A stretch of DNA of 64,000 nucleotides from Sedimentisphaerales bacterium (GTDB taxonomy: Bacteria > Planctomycetota > Phycisphaerae > Sedimentisphaerales > Anaerobacaceae): positions 1 to 64,000 of the forward strand of contig JAFGPS010000115.1 in the NCBI GenBank assembly GCA_016936075.1. Reading direction: 5' to 3'. Positions 17,165 through 26,497 of this stretch are shown one piece after another (within the stretch, counting starts at the first letter, position 1; the number at the start of each line of letters is the position of its first letter). The notes under the pieces are model-generated. The model did not search any database. It was not told the DNA's origin and worked only from the letters and a program-made list of their open reading frames with translations. The translations under genes and the position numbers were made by a program.

Positions 17165-17506
17165 AAATGATTCTTTGTAGGTGAGCCGGTAGGTCATAAT
17201 ATTCTTATTTATAGAATATTACTGATTAATATACCGTTAGCTTTTATTGCTTGCGAATTATTCCTGATTTGATTGGAATTGGGTAGCATATTGGCTTTCC
17301 TCAGGGCAGTTATACCCTATATATTCAACTATTGGGGAAAATCTGCATAAAAAGGGATATTTTTTACAAAAATTCAACCTTGGGTGTTGACCTGTGCCTT
17401 TAAATAGTATAGATTAATATTTTTGTATTTTTCACAAGAAGTTAGGATGTACAAAAACAATTTTTTAAAATAAGATTCTTTACAGAGTTTTTTAAGGATT
17501 AGCTAA
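17165..17506 (+). promoter_or_regulatory. infC-rpmI intergenic region with an internal promoter
   Basis: This 342-base gap contains no credible gene. It holds a likely internal promoter: TTGACC at 17387-17392 and TAGATT at 17410-17415 with a 17-bp spacer. An AT hairpin (AATATTCT with AGAATATT) lies near 17199-17221. Such a long leader before rpmI-rplT is where L20-mediated autoregulation acts in other bacteria, but I could not identify the L20-binding fold here. Confidence 0.45.
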
Positions 17507-17701
17507 ATGCCAAAGCAAAAAACCCATAAGGGTTTGAAAAAAAGAGTAAAAGTAACCGCCTCCGGTAAAGTCAAACATAAAAAATCCGGAGCAGGTCATC
17601 TTATGAGTAGAAAAAGTTCAAAACTAAGAAAAAGGGTTACCAGCTCAACGACAATGGATCGGGCGAGTGGAGTAAAGGCCCTTATTAAATTAGGTAAATA
17701 A
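17507..17701 (+). CDS. rpmI: 50S ribosomal protein L35
   Basis: 64 residues, very basic. [32 protein letters not shown] is split here only for description: the opening MPKQKTHKG and the middle [18 protein letters not shown] are diagnostic for bL35. AAGGA lies 8-12 bases upstream of the ATG. rplT follows after 12 bases. Confidence 0.96.
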   Translation: MPKQKTHKGLKKRVKVTASGKVKHKKSGAGHLMSRKSSKLRKRVTSSTTMDRASGVKALIKLGK

Positions 17702-17713
17702 AGGAAAGCTGAT

Positions 17714-18070
17714 ATGCCAAGAGTTAGAAAAGGTGCCGCATCACGTCAGGCAAAGAAACGCGTTCTAAAAGCAGTAAGAGGGCATCGCGGGCAACCGGGC
17801 AAACAGTATCGGCTGGCCAAAGAAGCATTAGTAAGAGCTGCTGTATATGCGAAAGCTGATCGCAGACGTAAAAAAAGAGATTTTCGTGCTTTATGGATTA
17901 CTCGCTTAAGCGCTGCGTGCAGGCAAAGAGGAGTAAGATACAGTCTGTTTATTGACTATTGCATTAAAGCTAACATTGCAATTAACCGCAAGATGCTTAG
18001 TGAAATTGCTATTGCTGATCCGAATGGTTTTGATGCAATTCTCAGTGCAGCGCAGAAAGCCGCTTCATAA
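17714..18070 (+). CDS. rplT: 50S ribosomal protein L20
   Basis: 118 residues, the normal bL20 length. It is required for early 50S assembly and binds 23S rRNA; in some bacteria it represses its own operon. Diagnostic segments: MPRVRKGAASRQAKKRVLK at the start, AKGxRGxR-like VRGHRGQPGKQYRLA, and YAKADRRRKKRDFRALWITR. AAAGGAA precedes the ATG. It is followed 48 bases later by pheS with no terminator. Confidence 0.96.
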   Translation: MPRVRKGAASRQAKKRVLKAVRGHRGQPGKQYRLAKEALVRAAVYAKADRRRKKRDFRALWITRLSAACRQRGVRYSLFIDYCIKANIAINRKMLSEIAIADPNGFDAILSAAQKAAS

Positions 18071-18118
18071 TCAAAATTTGTCACGCAGAAATCAGTACGC
18101 AGAACGCATCACGAAAAA

Positions 18119-19111
18119 ATGCTTGAAGAATTTGAAAAAATCGGCAAAGAAGCACTTTCTGATTTAAAGAAAGTTTCCGACCTCGAGTCCCTGGAGCAAT
18201 TCCGTATCAAATACCTGGGCCGTAAAGGTCTTGTTATAGATATGCTCAGTCAAATCGGCAAGCTGCCCAAAGAGCTGAAGCCGCAGGGCGGGCAGCTCGC
18301 AAACAAAGTAAAGAATGAAATCACAAAAGCATTCGATGAGATTAAAGCCGGTCTGTCACTTTCAAAAAAAGATAAACAAAAAGAGCTTGTCGATGTGACT
18401 TTGCCAGGAATCCCTGTTCATATCGGTAAGCCGCACGTAATTACGCAAACGCTCAATGAACTATTGGAAATATTCGGACGCATGGGTTTTGATGTTGCTT
18501 ACGGCCCGGAAGTCGAAGATGACTGGCATAATTTCATTGCACTTAATATTCCTCCGGAACATCCGGCCAGAGAACCTTCTGATAATTTCTATGTAGATGA
18601 CAAAACATTATTGCGAAGCCAGACTTCGACAATTCAAATTCGCGTAATGGAGAATAAGAAACCTCCTATCCGCGTAGTCGCACCCGGCAGAGTTTATCGT
18701 CCTGACACAGTTGACGCGACACATATGTATATGTTCCATCAGCTTGAGGCACTCGTCGTTGACGAAGGTGTCAGCATGGTCGATATGAAAACTACCATCG
18801 AGCAATTCATTCACACATTCTTCGGTCCCGAAACACAATGGCGATTCAGGCCGAGCTTCTTCCCGTTCACCGAACCAAGCGCAGAAGTTGATTTGCTTCT
18901 CTTGGACAAAGCAGGAAACGAAAACTGGGTCGAAATGGGCGGCTGCGGCATGGTTGATCCAAACGTTTTCGATGCAGTCGGAATAGACAGTGAAAAATAC
19001 ACCGGCTGGGCTTTCGGTTTCGGTATAGAACGACTTGCAATGCGCAAATACGGTATTACAGATATCCGCCTTCTCTTCGAGAACGACCTCCGTTTCCTTC
19101 GCCAATTCTAA
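18119..19111 (+). CDS. pheS: Phenylalanyl-tRNA synthetase alpha subunit
   Basis: Catalytic alpha subunit of the (alpha-beta)2 enzyme charging tRNA-Phe. 330 residues: N-terminal coiled coil with KYLGRKGLVIDMLSQIGKLP, then catalytic GRMGFDVAYGPEVEDDWHNF, LRSQTSTIQIRVM, and the C-terminal RPSFFPFTEPSAEVD, EMGGCGMVDPNVF and GWAFGFGIERLAM (motif 3). The beta subunit gene pheT, usually next, is absent: arfB follows after about 100 bases. The ribosome binding site is poor, so expression may rely on coupling with rplT. Confidence 0.96.
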   Translation: MLEEFEKIGKEALSDLKKVSDLESLEQFRIKYLGRKGLVIDMLSQIGKLPKELKPQGGQLANKVKNEITKAFDEIKAGLSLSKKDKQKELVDVTLPGIPVHIGKPHVITQTLNELLEIFGRMGFDVAYGPEVEDDWHNFIALNIPPEHPAREPSDNFYVDDKTLLRSQTSTIQIRVMENKKPPIRVVAPGRVYRPDTVDATHMYMFHQLEALVVDEGVSMVDMKTTIEQFIHTFFGPETQWRFRPSFFPFTEPSAEVDLLLLDKAGNENWVEMGGCGMVDPNVFDAVGIDSEKYTGWAFGFGIERLAMRKYGITDIRLLFENDLRFLRQF

Positions 19112-19214
19112 TGCCTGATTAATTTAACAATAGGTCAATATTTTTATCATTTTCTTGATTATTACAAAATGGTTAAATATATTGTACATATATAATTATT
19201 AGGGAAATCAAAGA

Positions 19215-19643
19215 ATGAGTCAAATAGAGATTTTAGGAAATATTGTTATCCCGGAAGGTGAGTTCATTTTTAAAGCGTCACGAAGTTCAGGTCCGGGAGG
19301 ACAGAATGTAAATAAACTCAATACGAGAATTTCATTATTCTTCAATATAAAAGAGTGCGATAGTTTTTCAGACTATCAAAAAAAGCGAATATTAAAATGT
19401 TTGTCGACACGAATTGACAAAGAAGGCTGTATCAGAGTTGTATCCCAGAAATTCAGAACTCAAAATGCAAACCGTCAGGCAGCTATAGAGCGGTTGCAAG
19501 AGTTATTGGAAAAGGCACTTAAACCGAAACCAATCCGCAAAAAAACAAAAGTGCCATATAGTGCAAAGCAAAAAAGATTAGATGAAAAGAAACGGCGGGG
19601 CAAACTAAAACAGCAAAGATCAGAAAAGAATTTTGAAAATTAG
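19215..19643 (+). CDS. arfB: Ribosome rescue factor / RF-1-domain peptidyl-tRNA hydrolase ArfB
   Basis: Codon-independent release factor that frees ribosomes stalled on non-stop mRNA. 142 residues. The catalytic GGQ is in SRSSGPGGQNVNKLNTR (about 24-40), with VPEGEF-like IPEGEFIFKASR before it. The C-terminal tail is strongly basic (KKTKVPYSAKQKRLDEKKRRG), the part that enters the empty mRNA channel. GGGAAATCAAAGA precedes the ATG. The gene converges on the next one with a 16-base gap. Confidence 0.92.
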   Translation: MSQIEILGNIVIPEGEFIFKASRSSGPGGQNVNKLNTRISLFFNIKECDSFSDYQKKRILKCLSTRIDKEGCIRVVSQKFRTQNANRQAAIERLQELLEKALKPKPIRKKTKVPYSAKQKRLDEKKRRGKLKQQRSEKNFEN

Positions 19644-19659
19644 TTGTTTACAGTAATTT

Positions 19660-20061
19660 CTATTCGGTAACAATTGTTAATTGACTTCCAGTTTGCGTGA
19701 TTTCTTTGATCTGGATTCCTTTTATATTTTTATGTTCTAAAAGTTGCTGCAAATCTACAAGAACATTTGGCAGGTCGAGTTTTACAAATTCAGGCAGTTT
19801 CGATTGATACGAATTTCCGAGCATACCCAAAGCCTGATTGAATTGTGCATTACCGAGACTCACTTCGAAAGTAGCTACGTTGTTTTCATAGCTTATATAT
19901 TTCAACGAAACAGGGACCACTGGAAGCATAAACATTTTGGTATCTACAATAAATTCGATACAGTCATTTTTGACTTCAGAACGAACGATTTGTTTATGTA
20001 AAAGATTATTAGATTTCAGAATTTCCAGTAGTTCTTCAAGAGTAAAAGTTATTGCAGCCAT
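19660..20061 (-). CDS. Conserved-looking hypothetical protein
   Basis: 133 residues, not recognised. It has no signal peptide or membrane helix. The N-terminus ITFTLEELLEILKSNNLLHK is a predicted amphipathic helix, followed by an alternating beta pattern (IEFIVDTKMFMLPVVPVSLKYISY) and a Gln/Leu-rich helix (VLVDLQQLLEHKNIKG). TTAGGAACAAA before the ATG is a good ribosome binding site and the codon usage matches neighbours, so it is probably a real cytoplasmic protein. A rho-independent terminator pointing the same way lies about 90 bases upstream of its start, which could be an attenuator. Confidence 0.6.
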   Translation of the reverse strand: MAAITFTLEELLEILKSNNLLHKQIVRSEVKNDCIEFIVDTKMFMLPVVPVSLKYISYENNVATFEVSLGNAQFNQALGMLGNSYQSKLPEFVKLDLPNVLVDLQQLLEHKNIKGIQIKEITQTGSQLTIVTE

Positions 20062-20148
20062 TTTGTTCCTAAAAAAAGAATTAATAATAAATTATGAAGT
20101 AATATACAATAGCGGCGGGGGGGATGCAAGTATCTTTCTTCGGCGCAT

Positions 20149-20181
20149 AAAAAATGGGTCATAGCATCCTGCTTATGACCC
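20149..20181 (-). terminator. Minus-strand intrinsic terminator or attenuator upstream of the hypothetical gene
   Basis: GGGTCATA (20156-20163) pairs with TATGACCC (20174-20181), extended by AGC/GCT. On the minus strand the hairpin is followed by ATTTTTT. No minus-strand gene lies to its right (the next is a plus-strand gene from 20845), so it either ends a small RNA from 20182-20820 or acts as a premature terminator in the leader of the gene at 20061. Confidence 0.55.
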
Positions 20182-20844
20182 GTTGGTTAAAAAATGTTGA
20201 AGAGAAATTTTTCTATACCCACCCTAAGGTGGCGGTCTGACCTTTTCGATATTATAGTTTTTTGTATAAAGACATTTATTTCTATCGTTACAATCTGTAT
20301 ATACGACTTCAGATATTTTTGTCATACGACAAAACATTGTGGCCAAAAACATCCACATAACTTCAATTTGATAGTTATTTACTTTCATAATCTGGTCCCC
20401 CATACACGACCATTATTTATCTCTACTATCGTACCATAGTCTTATTTTTCCTTAATATATTATTCAGATTATGAGTAAAATAATATATATGAAATACTGT
20501 TTTCATAATACGAATTCGTAATATTATATATGGATTTGCATATCATTCGATTAACGGCATATAATATAAAAGATAATAGTATTATTTTGTTTGTTTCGTG
20601 AGATGGTTCAATATTTATTTTCGATAAGTCAAATATAGATATAAAATAGAATGTATCAGAAAAAAATATTATATTTTTAGCCGGAATTTATATTTAATTG
20701 CCAATCTTTTATTTATAATATTCGTTTATAGTAGAGATTACAAAAGGTATATCATTTATAAAATGCTGATTTTTAATGATTTACGCGATAATTGATTGAA
20801 AGCAAGGTACATTAATCGGGAAAATGAATGCAGGGAGAAAAGAT
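20182..20844. other. Long AT-rich intergenic region
   Basis: About 660 bases without a credible protein gene. I see a short hairpin (CCACC-CTAA-GGTGG at about 20218-20232), several TATAAT-like boxes on both strands, and very high AT content from about 20400 to 20760. The right part presumably holds the promoter of the exported protein gene at 20845; the left part would be the leader or small RNA ending at the minus-strand terminator at 20149. Confidence 0.4.
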
Positions 20845-23106
20845 ATGAAACTCAAAGCCGCATTTATAATATTGATAATCGCGTTTTTAACTCAAATAGC
20901 ATTTTCGGGCGTTGATAGAGACATTTTATTTGAAAGGTTAATATTCAGGCCGGAAGTGGTTCCGGATCCATTAAAAGGCAAAGAAGTTATTGTACGTTTT
21001 TACGATAATTGGCATAGTGAGCCGAAAGCTTATAAGAAGATTAATGTTTTATATGATAACCTTTCCAAAATACCCCAGATATTAAATGATACTTATGGTG
21101 ATATTCAAGGTTCATCTGTCGTTGTTATTTTCGAACAGGACCAGACAGATGAGCAGGTCAAATCATCGTTTGCCGGTTCAGTTCTCGCTGAAAAACTTGA
21201 TGTATTAAAAGAAAGAATTCATTATGTTTCAGCATTCAAAGATAATAAGCAAAATGAAAACATATTTATCGATGATGCTCTCGGTGAAATAATACCAAAT
21301 GCAAAAGTAGATATTTATATTAGAGATACATATTTAGAAGGAACGAAGATATTATTAACAAGTATAGAGACAAAAGATGGTTCATTACAGATTCCTCAAT
21401 TTACCGGTTCGATAAGATATTTATCATTTGAGATATCAAGTCCGGATTATGGAAGTACAATTACAAGTCGCTTTGGAGATAACTCTCATATCGCAACTCC
21501 TCTTGTTCATAAAGATTCTCAGGCTTACCAAAGAGCAGTTCGCGGCAAGGTTGTTGATGAGGAAGGTAATCCAATTAAAAACGCAGTACTAAATTGTCGC
21601 AATATCAGAACATTAGGTCAGGGTCTTATTAATTCTTTAAATGGACAGGAATATAAATCTATCACCGATAAAGATGGGAAGTTTTGTTTATATTTACCGA
21701 ACGAACAAAATAATGAACGAGGCTTTCTGATTCCTCCCGGTTCGACATACTCTATAAGAGTCGAAGCATCTAAGGAACTGCATTTTCTTCCATTTGATGA
21801 GCCTATTGAAAACGATACTGAAAAAACAATCGTTATGGAAAAAGCCGACTATTTCAGAACTTTTGTTTTCGAAGATGAAGAAGGTGTGATTAATGATTCG
21901 AGACTTGATTTTATTAGTATAAATATAACTCGTCCGGATAAAAGGTCGTTAAGAATTCCTTATAATGAATTTAGAGAAGGAGGTTATTTCCCGTTAGGAG
22001 AATATAGCGCAAATATGAATATGCCAGGAGATGGCGAATTTGAATTCGAGCAGATAACAGTTGATGAAAATAGTTCCGAAGAGATTGTGTTCAAGTTGCC
22101 GGAACGAGTCATATATTCGGGACAGATTGTTCATGGTATGACGCATCAGCCTATGCCGGGAGCTTTCGTTATTGCGTTTAATAGTTCAAGTGAAGGGAAT
22201 CTTTCTATGATTACAAAGGAACAATGGGCCGCACTTCATGAACTATCTCTTGAGCCTGAAAACGGTGAGCCTGCGATAAAACCGGTAACGGATATTTATG
22301 GAATAAAACAATTAATCAGAACTGATGAGCAGGGACGTTTTATGATGACTTTCATTCCCGGAGAAGTCTATGGTTTTATTGCGTTCGAAGAAAATTATCT
22401 TCCTGTTATGCATCGCACGTTTAACCTGAAATTTGATGAGAACAAGATTTCTGAAATCCCTGCGATAAAATTATATCCCGCTGCTTCTGTGTTAATAAAC
22501 TTAAAGACTGAAGAGAGAATATCAGTTAATGCAAAGTGGCTGATAAATGAAAATGATAATCCTTCATGGACACGGGAATTTTTGCGTCAGGATAATAGGA
22601 GTGAAAGAGAATATACAACCTGTAAAAGATGGCTGGAAAATAATAAGCCGCAGAGTTTTTATATCCCGGCTGATTTGAATGTACAGATTAAACTGGAGAC
22701 TCCCTATGATGATCAATGGAGACCTGTTGAAATACCGGAAATGCTGAATCTTGCCCAGGGGCAAACCATTGATTTGGGAAATATTACTTTCGACCAGGCC
22801 GTGGAAGTATTTGTTCTGGTTGTTGACTCAAAAGGTGAACCGGTCGAGGGAATTCCGGTAAAAACTCTTCTGGATGAAAGAGCATGGGGTCTCCCGCATA
22901 ATAGTGACGAATCCGGTATTTCTTCGTTTTATATTAATCCGGGTTCGAATATTCAAATCGGAGTGGCTTATTATGGTCAAGACGGAAAGTATAAGAGAGA
23001 AACAATATTATGTGATATTAAAAGTCAGGAAGACAAGGGTAAATTGTTTAAATTACAGCTTTCAGATGAGATTCTCGAAAGAGTTCTTGATAATTCAATG
23101 AGATAA
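20845..23106 (+). CDS. Exported carboxypeptidase-regulatory/CnaB-like repeat protein
   Basis: Start set at ATG 20845 because GGGAG lies about eight bases upstream and it opens on a signal peptide (KLKAAFIILIIAFLTQIAFS); an in-frame ATG at 20824 lacks both. The mature protein has about 730 residues and no transmembrane segment. Beta-sandwich regulatory-type repeats are visible: AVRGKVVDEEGNPIKNAVLNC (split family signature VxGxVxDxxGxPxxxA) at about 230, YSGQIVHGMTHQPMPGAFVIA at about 430, and VFVLVVDSKGEPVEGIPVK near 660. No enzyme motif was found. A role as a secreted structural or binding protein is inferred; the long upstream gap suggests its own promoter. Confidence 0.65.
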   Translation: MKLKAAFIILIIAFLTQIAFSGVDRDILFERLIFRPEVVPDPLKGKEVIVRFYDNWHSEPKAYKKINVLYDNLSKIPQILNDTYGDIQGSSVVVIFEQDQTDEQVKSSFAGSVLAEKLDVLKERIHYVSAFKDNKQNENIFIDDALGEIIPNAKVDIYIRDTYLEGTKILLTSIETKDGSLQIPQFTGSIRYLSFEISSPDYGSTITSRFGDNSHIATPLVHKDSQAYQRAVRGKVVDEEGNPIKNAVLNCRNIRTLGQGLINSLNGQEYKSITDKDGKFCLYLPNEQNNERGFLIPPGSTYSIRVEASKELHFLPFDEPIENDTEKTIVMEKADYFRTFVFEDEEGVINDSRLDFISINITRPDKRSLRIPYNEFREGGYFPLGEYSANMNMPGDGEFEFEQITVDENSSEEIVFKLPERVIYSGQIVHGMTHQPMPGAFVIAFNSSSEGNLSMITKEQWAALHELSLEPENGEPAIKPVTDIYGIKQLIRTDEQGRFMMTFIPGEVYGFIAFEENYLPVMHRTFNLKFDENKISEIPAIKLYPAASVLINLKTEERISVNAKWLINENDNPSWTREFLRQDNRSEREYTTCKRWLENNKPQSFYIPADLNVQIKLETPYDDQWRPVEIPEMLNLAQGQTIDLGNITFDQAVEVFVLVVDSKGEPVEGIPVKTLLDERAWGLPHNSDESGISSFYINPGSNIQIGVAYYGQDGKYKRETILCDIKSQEDKGKLFKLQLSDEILERVLDNSMR

Positions 23107-23311
23107 TTAAGAGCAAAATATATTATTCATACAGTTTTCCGATGATTTGTAGGAAAATCTATTATTGATTTGCGTAAAAGTTCTCCAGAATTGTATTGAG
23201 TAAAATATTTTTTACATTTTTTCCAAAAATAGTGTAACGAAATCAGAGATGTTACGTCTTAATATATGGAAACCAGTTTTAAATAGTGTAGTGTTAGTGA
23301 GTTAGGAAATA

Positions 23312-23396
23312 AACCCGCTGGTGTTTTACGGTTCAGCTCATAGCTTGCCCTGAATTGTAATTGAAGACGTTCGATGGATCAGCGGGTTTTTTATTA
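23312..23396 (+). terminator. Bidirectional terminator with a long loop between convergent genes
   Basis: AACCCGCTG (23312-23320) pairs with CAGCGGGTT (23380-23388), followed by TTTTATT; on the other strand the stem is followed by TATTTCC. It separates a plus-strand and a minus-strand gene. The 59-base loop includes an inner TTCAG/CTGAA stem, so this could also be the 3' end of a small RNA. The rest of the 315-base gap (23107-23311) shows nothing else. Confidence 0.75.
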
Positions 23397-23421
23397 ATCT
23401 GCTAACTAATTTAGCCTATCT

Positions 23422-25944
23422 TTAATCTTTCATAATAGGAACCATCTCATGCTCATTTGGGTCTATCTGCGGCCATTGAGGGGTTGGTTCTTCTGATATC
23501 AGAATATGAGGTGTTATAAAAATTGTTAAAACGCTTTTTTTAACGGTTTTTTCTTCATGTTTAAATAAGTTACCAATGATTGGGATATCGCTTAACAACG
23601 GAACCTTAGTAGTAGCGGTGGTTATTTGCTGCTCACGTAATCCTCCCAATACTAAAGTTTGTCCTTCCTGAACAGTCACCTCTGTTGTGGATTGTCTTGT
23701 AGTGAGTTCAGGCAGGCCTGCATCGGGTGTAAATGTATAGTTACCGACCTTTACATCCACTACAAGATTAATTGTTCCATCAGCCAGTAATGTCGGTACA
23801 ATACGGCCTTCGGTATCAGCGGAAATATCACTTTTTCTGACAATAGGTCGTCCTGAAACATCAAAACCCTCGTCATAGAAGTAATTTAATGTTTTACGGA
23901 TATTAATCAAAGATTCCTTGCCGCTCATTGCTACTGTTCGAGGATTGGCGAGAATCGTGCCCTGACCTTCTGTTACAAGAGAATTAAGGCGAATAAAAAA
24001 CTCATTAGGGAGTTTTCCAACACCCTGATAAAAAGACTGGCCTGTATCGGATAACAAATTAAGTGCATCCTGGGCACCACCGGATTGTTGTATTGCTCTT
24101 CCGGCCGGTTGGTAAAATGCAAACTTGTCTTCAGTATAGGTCCAGTCAAGACCAAGTTTTTGATTTGCTTCTTCAGATAATTCGACTGCAAGCAAATCTA
24201 CCATAATATGCGGTGGCGGCGTATCGACTTTTTCAAGGTCTTTTCTAAACTCGGCAAGAACGCCGGCTGGACCTTTAAATAATATAAGGTTTCTTGCTGT
24301 ATTAGTTGTGAAGTATTGGCCATAAGCAGAAGGAAGAGATTTGATAGCTTCTTCAATAGTCATGTGAATTGGCTTCAATGTTACAGTAACATCACCGTTC
24401 AGGTCTTTTTCGCCAACTGGTTCAACAGCTAAATCTGGAGAGGTCTTATTGGATTCTTCTACTAATTCTGCCGCGGCAACCACAGATACAGTTCTACCGA
24501 TAGGAGGGCCAATGTGTTTTGCCGCAATCGGCGATATGAAACGGCTTGGAAGATCAAGTCGATACACATCAGGTTTATTTATATTGTCATCCCTGCTTAT
24601 TATTTCTGCTATTGTCAATAAGATAGAGCGATTATCAGGGGACCATGATATCCTTCCTGCGGAAAGTCCAAAGGAACTGCCTGTTATTTCAGCTAAGTCG
24701 CTTTGTTCGTTGTATATCAGTATATCTTCGACATTCTTTTTACTGACATCATATATACTTAGAAGCGAGCGGGTGTTTTCATACTGAGCTTGTCGTCCCC
24801 AGTTTTTAACGCCGTAACGAGTACTCAGGATTAAGATTTTTTGTGAATCATATGACCATTTCACTAAGGAAATAAAATCAATCTCGCCCTTTTTACTGGG
24901 ATCGGATGTTATTATTGGTTCATAACCGCCGTTTATGGGATCAATTAAATAGATAGTTCCAATTCCATTACCCTGGTTATCAAATCTGCTTCCTCTGCCT
25001 AAAATCCATCTGCTGTCCCATGACCACTCGAGTGCGGAAATGCAAAGCTGCTCTTCTGTCGCGGAAGAAGATGCTTTGGTAAGATTGCGTGCTTCGGAAC
25101 CATCTGGCCGACTAATCCAGCAGTCACAGCGAGGGTAATATCCGGCTATATCTCTTTCGGTTTGAGTCATATCGATATCACTGGTAAAAGCAATCCACTC
25201 ACCTGAGGGGCTCCATCGCGGCGAATCGACATCTATGGACCTGCCTCCGTTGTCTGTTAAAAGATTTAATTCTTTACCGTTATTATTAACTGTAGCTACA
25301 TCGTATCCTCCGCCGCCCGCTTCTGTCAAAAGACATAGTTTTGATGAGTTAGCAAGGCTCCATCGTTGTTCCTGGCTCTGACCTCTTTCGACTAATATTC
25401 TTTCGTATTTGCCGGTTTCTGCATTAGCTACGAATACCTGGTATTTTCCAGAAGTGTCTGGACGAACTTTGTATGCAAGGAATTTATCATCTACGGACCA
25501 GAATGGCCCATCTGTATAATCAATCGAACTCTGAGGATATGGCGCGGAAATTGAAGTTGTTTTTTTTGTGTTTAAATCATATACATAAATGCCGCCCTGA
25601 CTCTGGCGATCACTTGAATTGGAAAACTCAAAGGAGATTTTATTGCTATTCCATGACCACTCTGCGAAGAAGGGATTTCCCATCTGAGAAATTTTTTCTT
25701 TTTCGGAACCGTCTGATTTCATAATCATAAGCTGACGTTGTGTTCCTGTTTCTGAACAGAGATAAGTTACTAAATCCCCTTGATATGCCCATGATACTGC
25801 TGTTGATTTTCCGTCGGTGGTTAAAGGTGTAAGTACTACTCCTTCTGCAATGAATTCGGAATAAGCTGGTTGAGAGATGATTAATTGAAGCAATAAAAAC
25901 GTTAAAAATAGATAGTATGTACCTCTTCTATGACAAAATCCCAC
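23422..25944 (-). CDS. Fusion of a TolB/WD40-like beta-propeller with a secretin domain
   Basis: Exported 840-residue protein. A signal peptide (hydrophobic core YYLFLTFLLLQLIISQPAYS) is followed by about eight propeller repeats of the TolB type, recognisable by a WS-x-D-x-x-x-I/L core: EWSWNSNKISF, FWSVDDKFLAY, RWSPSGEWIAF, EWSWDSRWILG, KWSYDSQKILI and SWSPDNRSILL (about 35-470). After a linker comes an STN/N-domain-like part (VTVTLKPIHMTIEEAIKSL) and then a GspD/PilQ-type secretin core with VQEGQTLVLGGL and the hallmark VPLLSDIPIIGNLFK. The secretin portion implies an outer-membrane ring. No other secretion gene is next to it. The stop is a few bases beyond an acidic tail. Confidence 0.8.
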   Translation of the reverse strand: MGFCHRRGTYYLFLTFLLLQLIISQPAYSEFIAEGVVLTPLTTDGKSTAVSWAYQGDLVTYLCSETGTQRQLMIMKSDGSEKEKISQMGNPFFAEWSWNSNKISFEFSNSSDRQSQGGIYVYDLNTKKTTSISAPYPQSSIDYTDGPFWSVDDKFLAYKVRPDTSGKYQVFVANAETGKYERILVERGQSQEQRWSLANSSKLCLLTEAGGGGYDVATVNNNGKELNLLTDNGGRSIDVDSPRWSPSGEWIAFTSDIDMTQTERDIAGYYPRCDCWISRPDGSEARNLTKASSSATEEQLCISALEWSWDSRWILGRGSRFDNQGNGIGTIYLIDPINGGYEPIITSDPSKKGEIDFISLVKWSYDSQKILILSTRYGVKNWGRQAQYENTRSLLSIYDVSKKNVEDILIYNEQSDLAEITGSSFGLSAGRISWSPDNRSILLTIAEIISRDDNINKPDVYRLDLPSRFISPIAAKHIGPPIGRTVSVVAAAELVEESNKTSPDLAVEPVGEKDLNGDVTVTLKPIHMTIEEAIKSLPSAYGQYFTTNTARNLILFKGPAGVLAEFRKDLEKVDTPPPHIMVDLLAVELSEEANQKLGLDWTYTEDKFAFYQPAGRAIQQSGGAQDALNLLSDTGQSFYQGVGKLPNEFFIRLNSLVTEGQGTILANPRTVAMSGKESLINIRKTLNYFYDEGFDVSGRPIVRKSDISADTEGRIVPTLLADGTINLVVDVKVGNYTFTPDAGLPELTTRQSTTEVTVQEGQTLVLGGLREQQITTATTKVPLLSDIPIIGNLFKHEEKTVKKSVLTIFITPHILISEEPTPQWPQIDPNEHEMVPIMKD

Positions 25945-26167
25945 TATATTTTCTCCTTTAAGCTATATTCAGTATTTTTAAAAATCTGTAAATTTACCCC
26001 CGTCGTATTCACAGATAGAACATCCAACATGTTAAGATAGAATACAGTTTAGGTTGACGAATTGTTCGGATTACATCACTTTTTTATTTATATCATCTCG
26101 GAATATAATCAAAATTCTCACATTTTGATTATTTGCAGAGTGGATAGTAATAAGAAACAGATATCCT

Positions 26168-26497
26168 TTAAGCCTGGATTTTATCGATAGTAATCTGAAG
26201 GTGTTTCTGGCGATGTCCAATGCGTTTTTTGCTGTTTTTGCGTTTTCTGAAATCCATCGGATAGAGCTTTTTATCTTTTACTATAGCTTCCTCAGCAGTA
26301 GTTTTGAAAGAAGCGATTACTTTTGCGCCTTCCAGATATGGGGTACCTACCTTAACCTCATTGTCATCACTAACCAGCAAGACTTTATCAAGCTCGATTG
26401 TCTTAGCATCTGGTGCGATATCTGTTAATTCTATCTCTATACAGTCACCTTCGGCGACCTTATATTGTTTCGAACCCTGTTCAATTACTGCATACAT
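26168..26497 (-). CDS. rplU: 50S ribosomal protein L21
   Basis: 109 residues, normal for bL21. MYAVIEQGSKQYKVAEGD at the N-terminus and KRKNSKKRIGHRQKH near the C-terminus are diagnostic. AGGAG lies upstream of the ATG (reverse complement of CTCCT at 26508-26512). rpmA (L27), nearly always directly downstream, is not present; a 223-base gap separates it from the secretin fusion gene. Confidence 0.95.
   Translation of the reverse strand: MYAVIEQGSKQYKVAEGDCIEIELTDIAPDAKTIELDKVLLVSDDNEVKVGTPYLEGAKVIASFKTTAEEAIVKDKKLYPMDFRKRKNSKKRIGHRQKHLQITIDKIQA

Noticed and set aside
17165..17506. Candidate tRNA or riboswitch in the infC-rpmI gap
   Set aside because: No cloverleaf, no T-loop sequence and no known riboswitch core was found.
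18608..19105. Minus-strand frame of 165 codons opposite pheS
   Set aside because: Antisense to a certain gene with no signal of its own.
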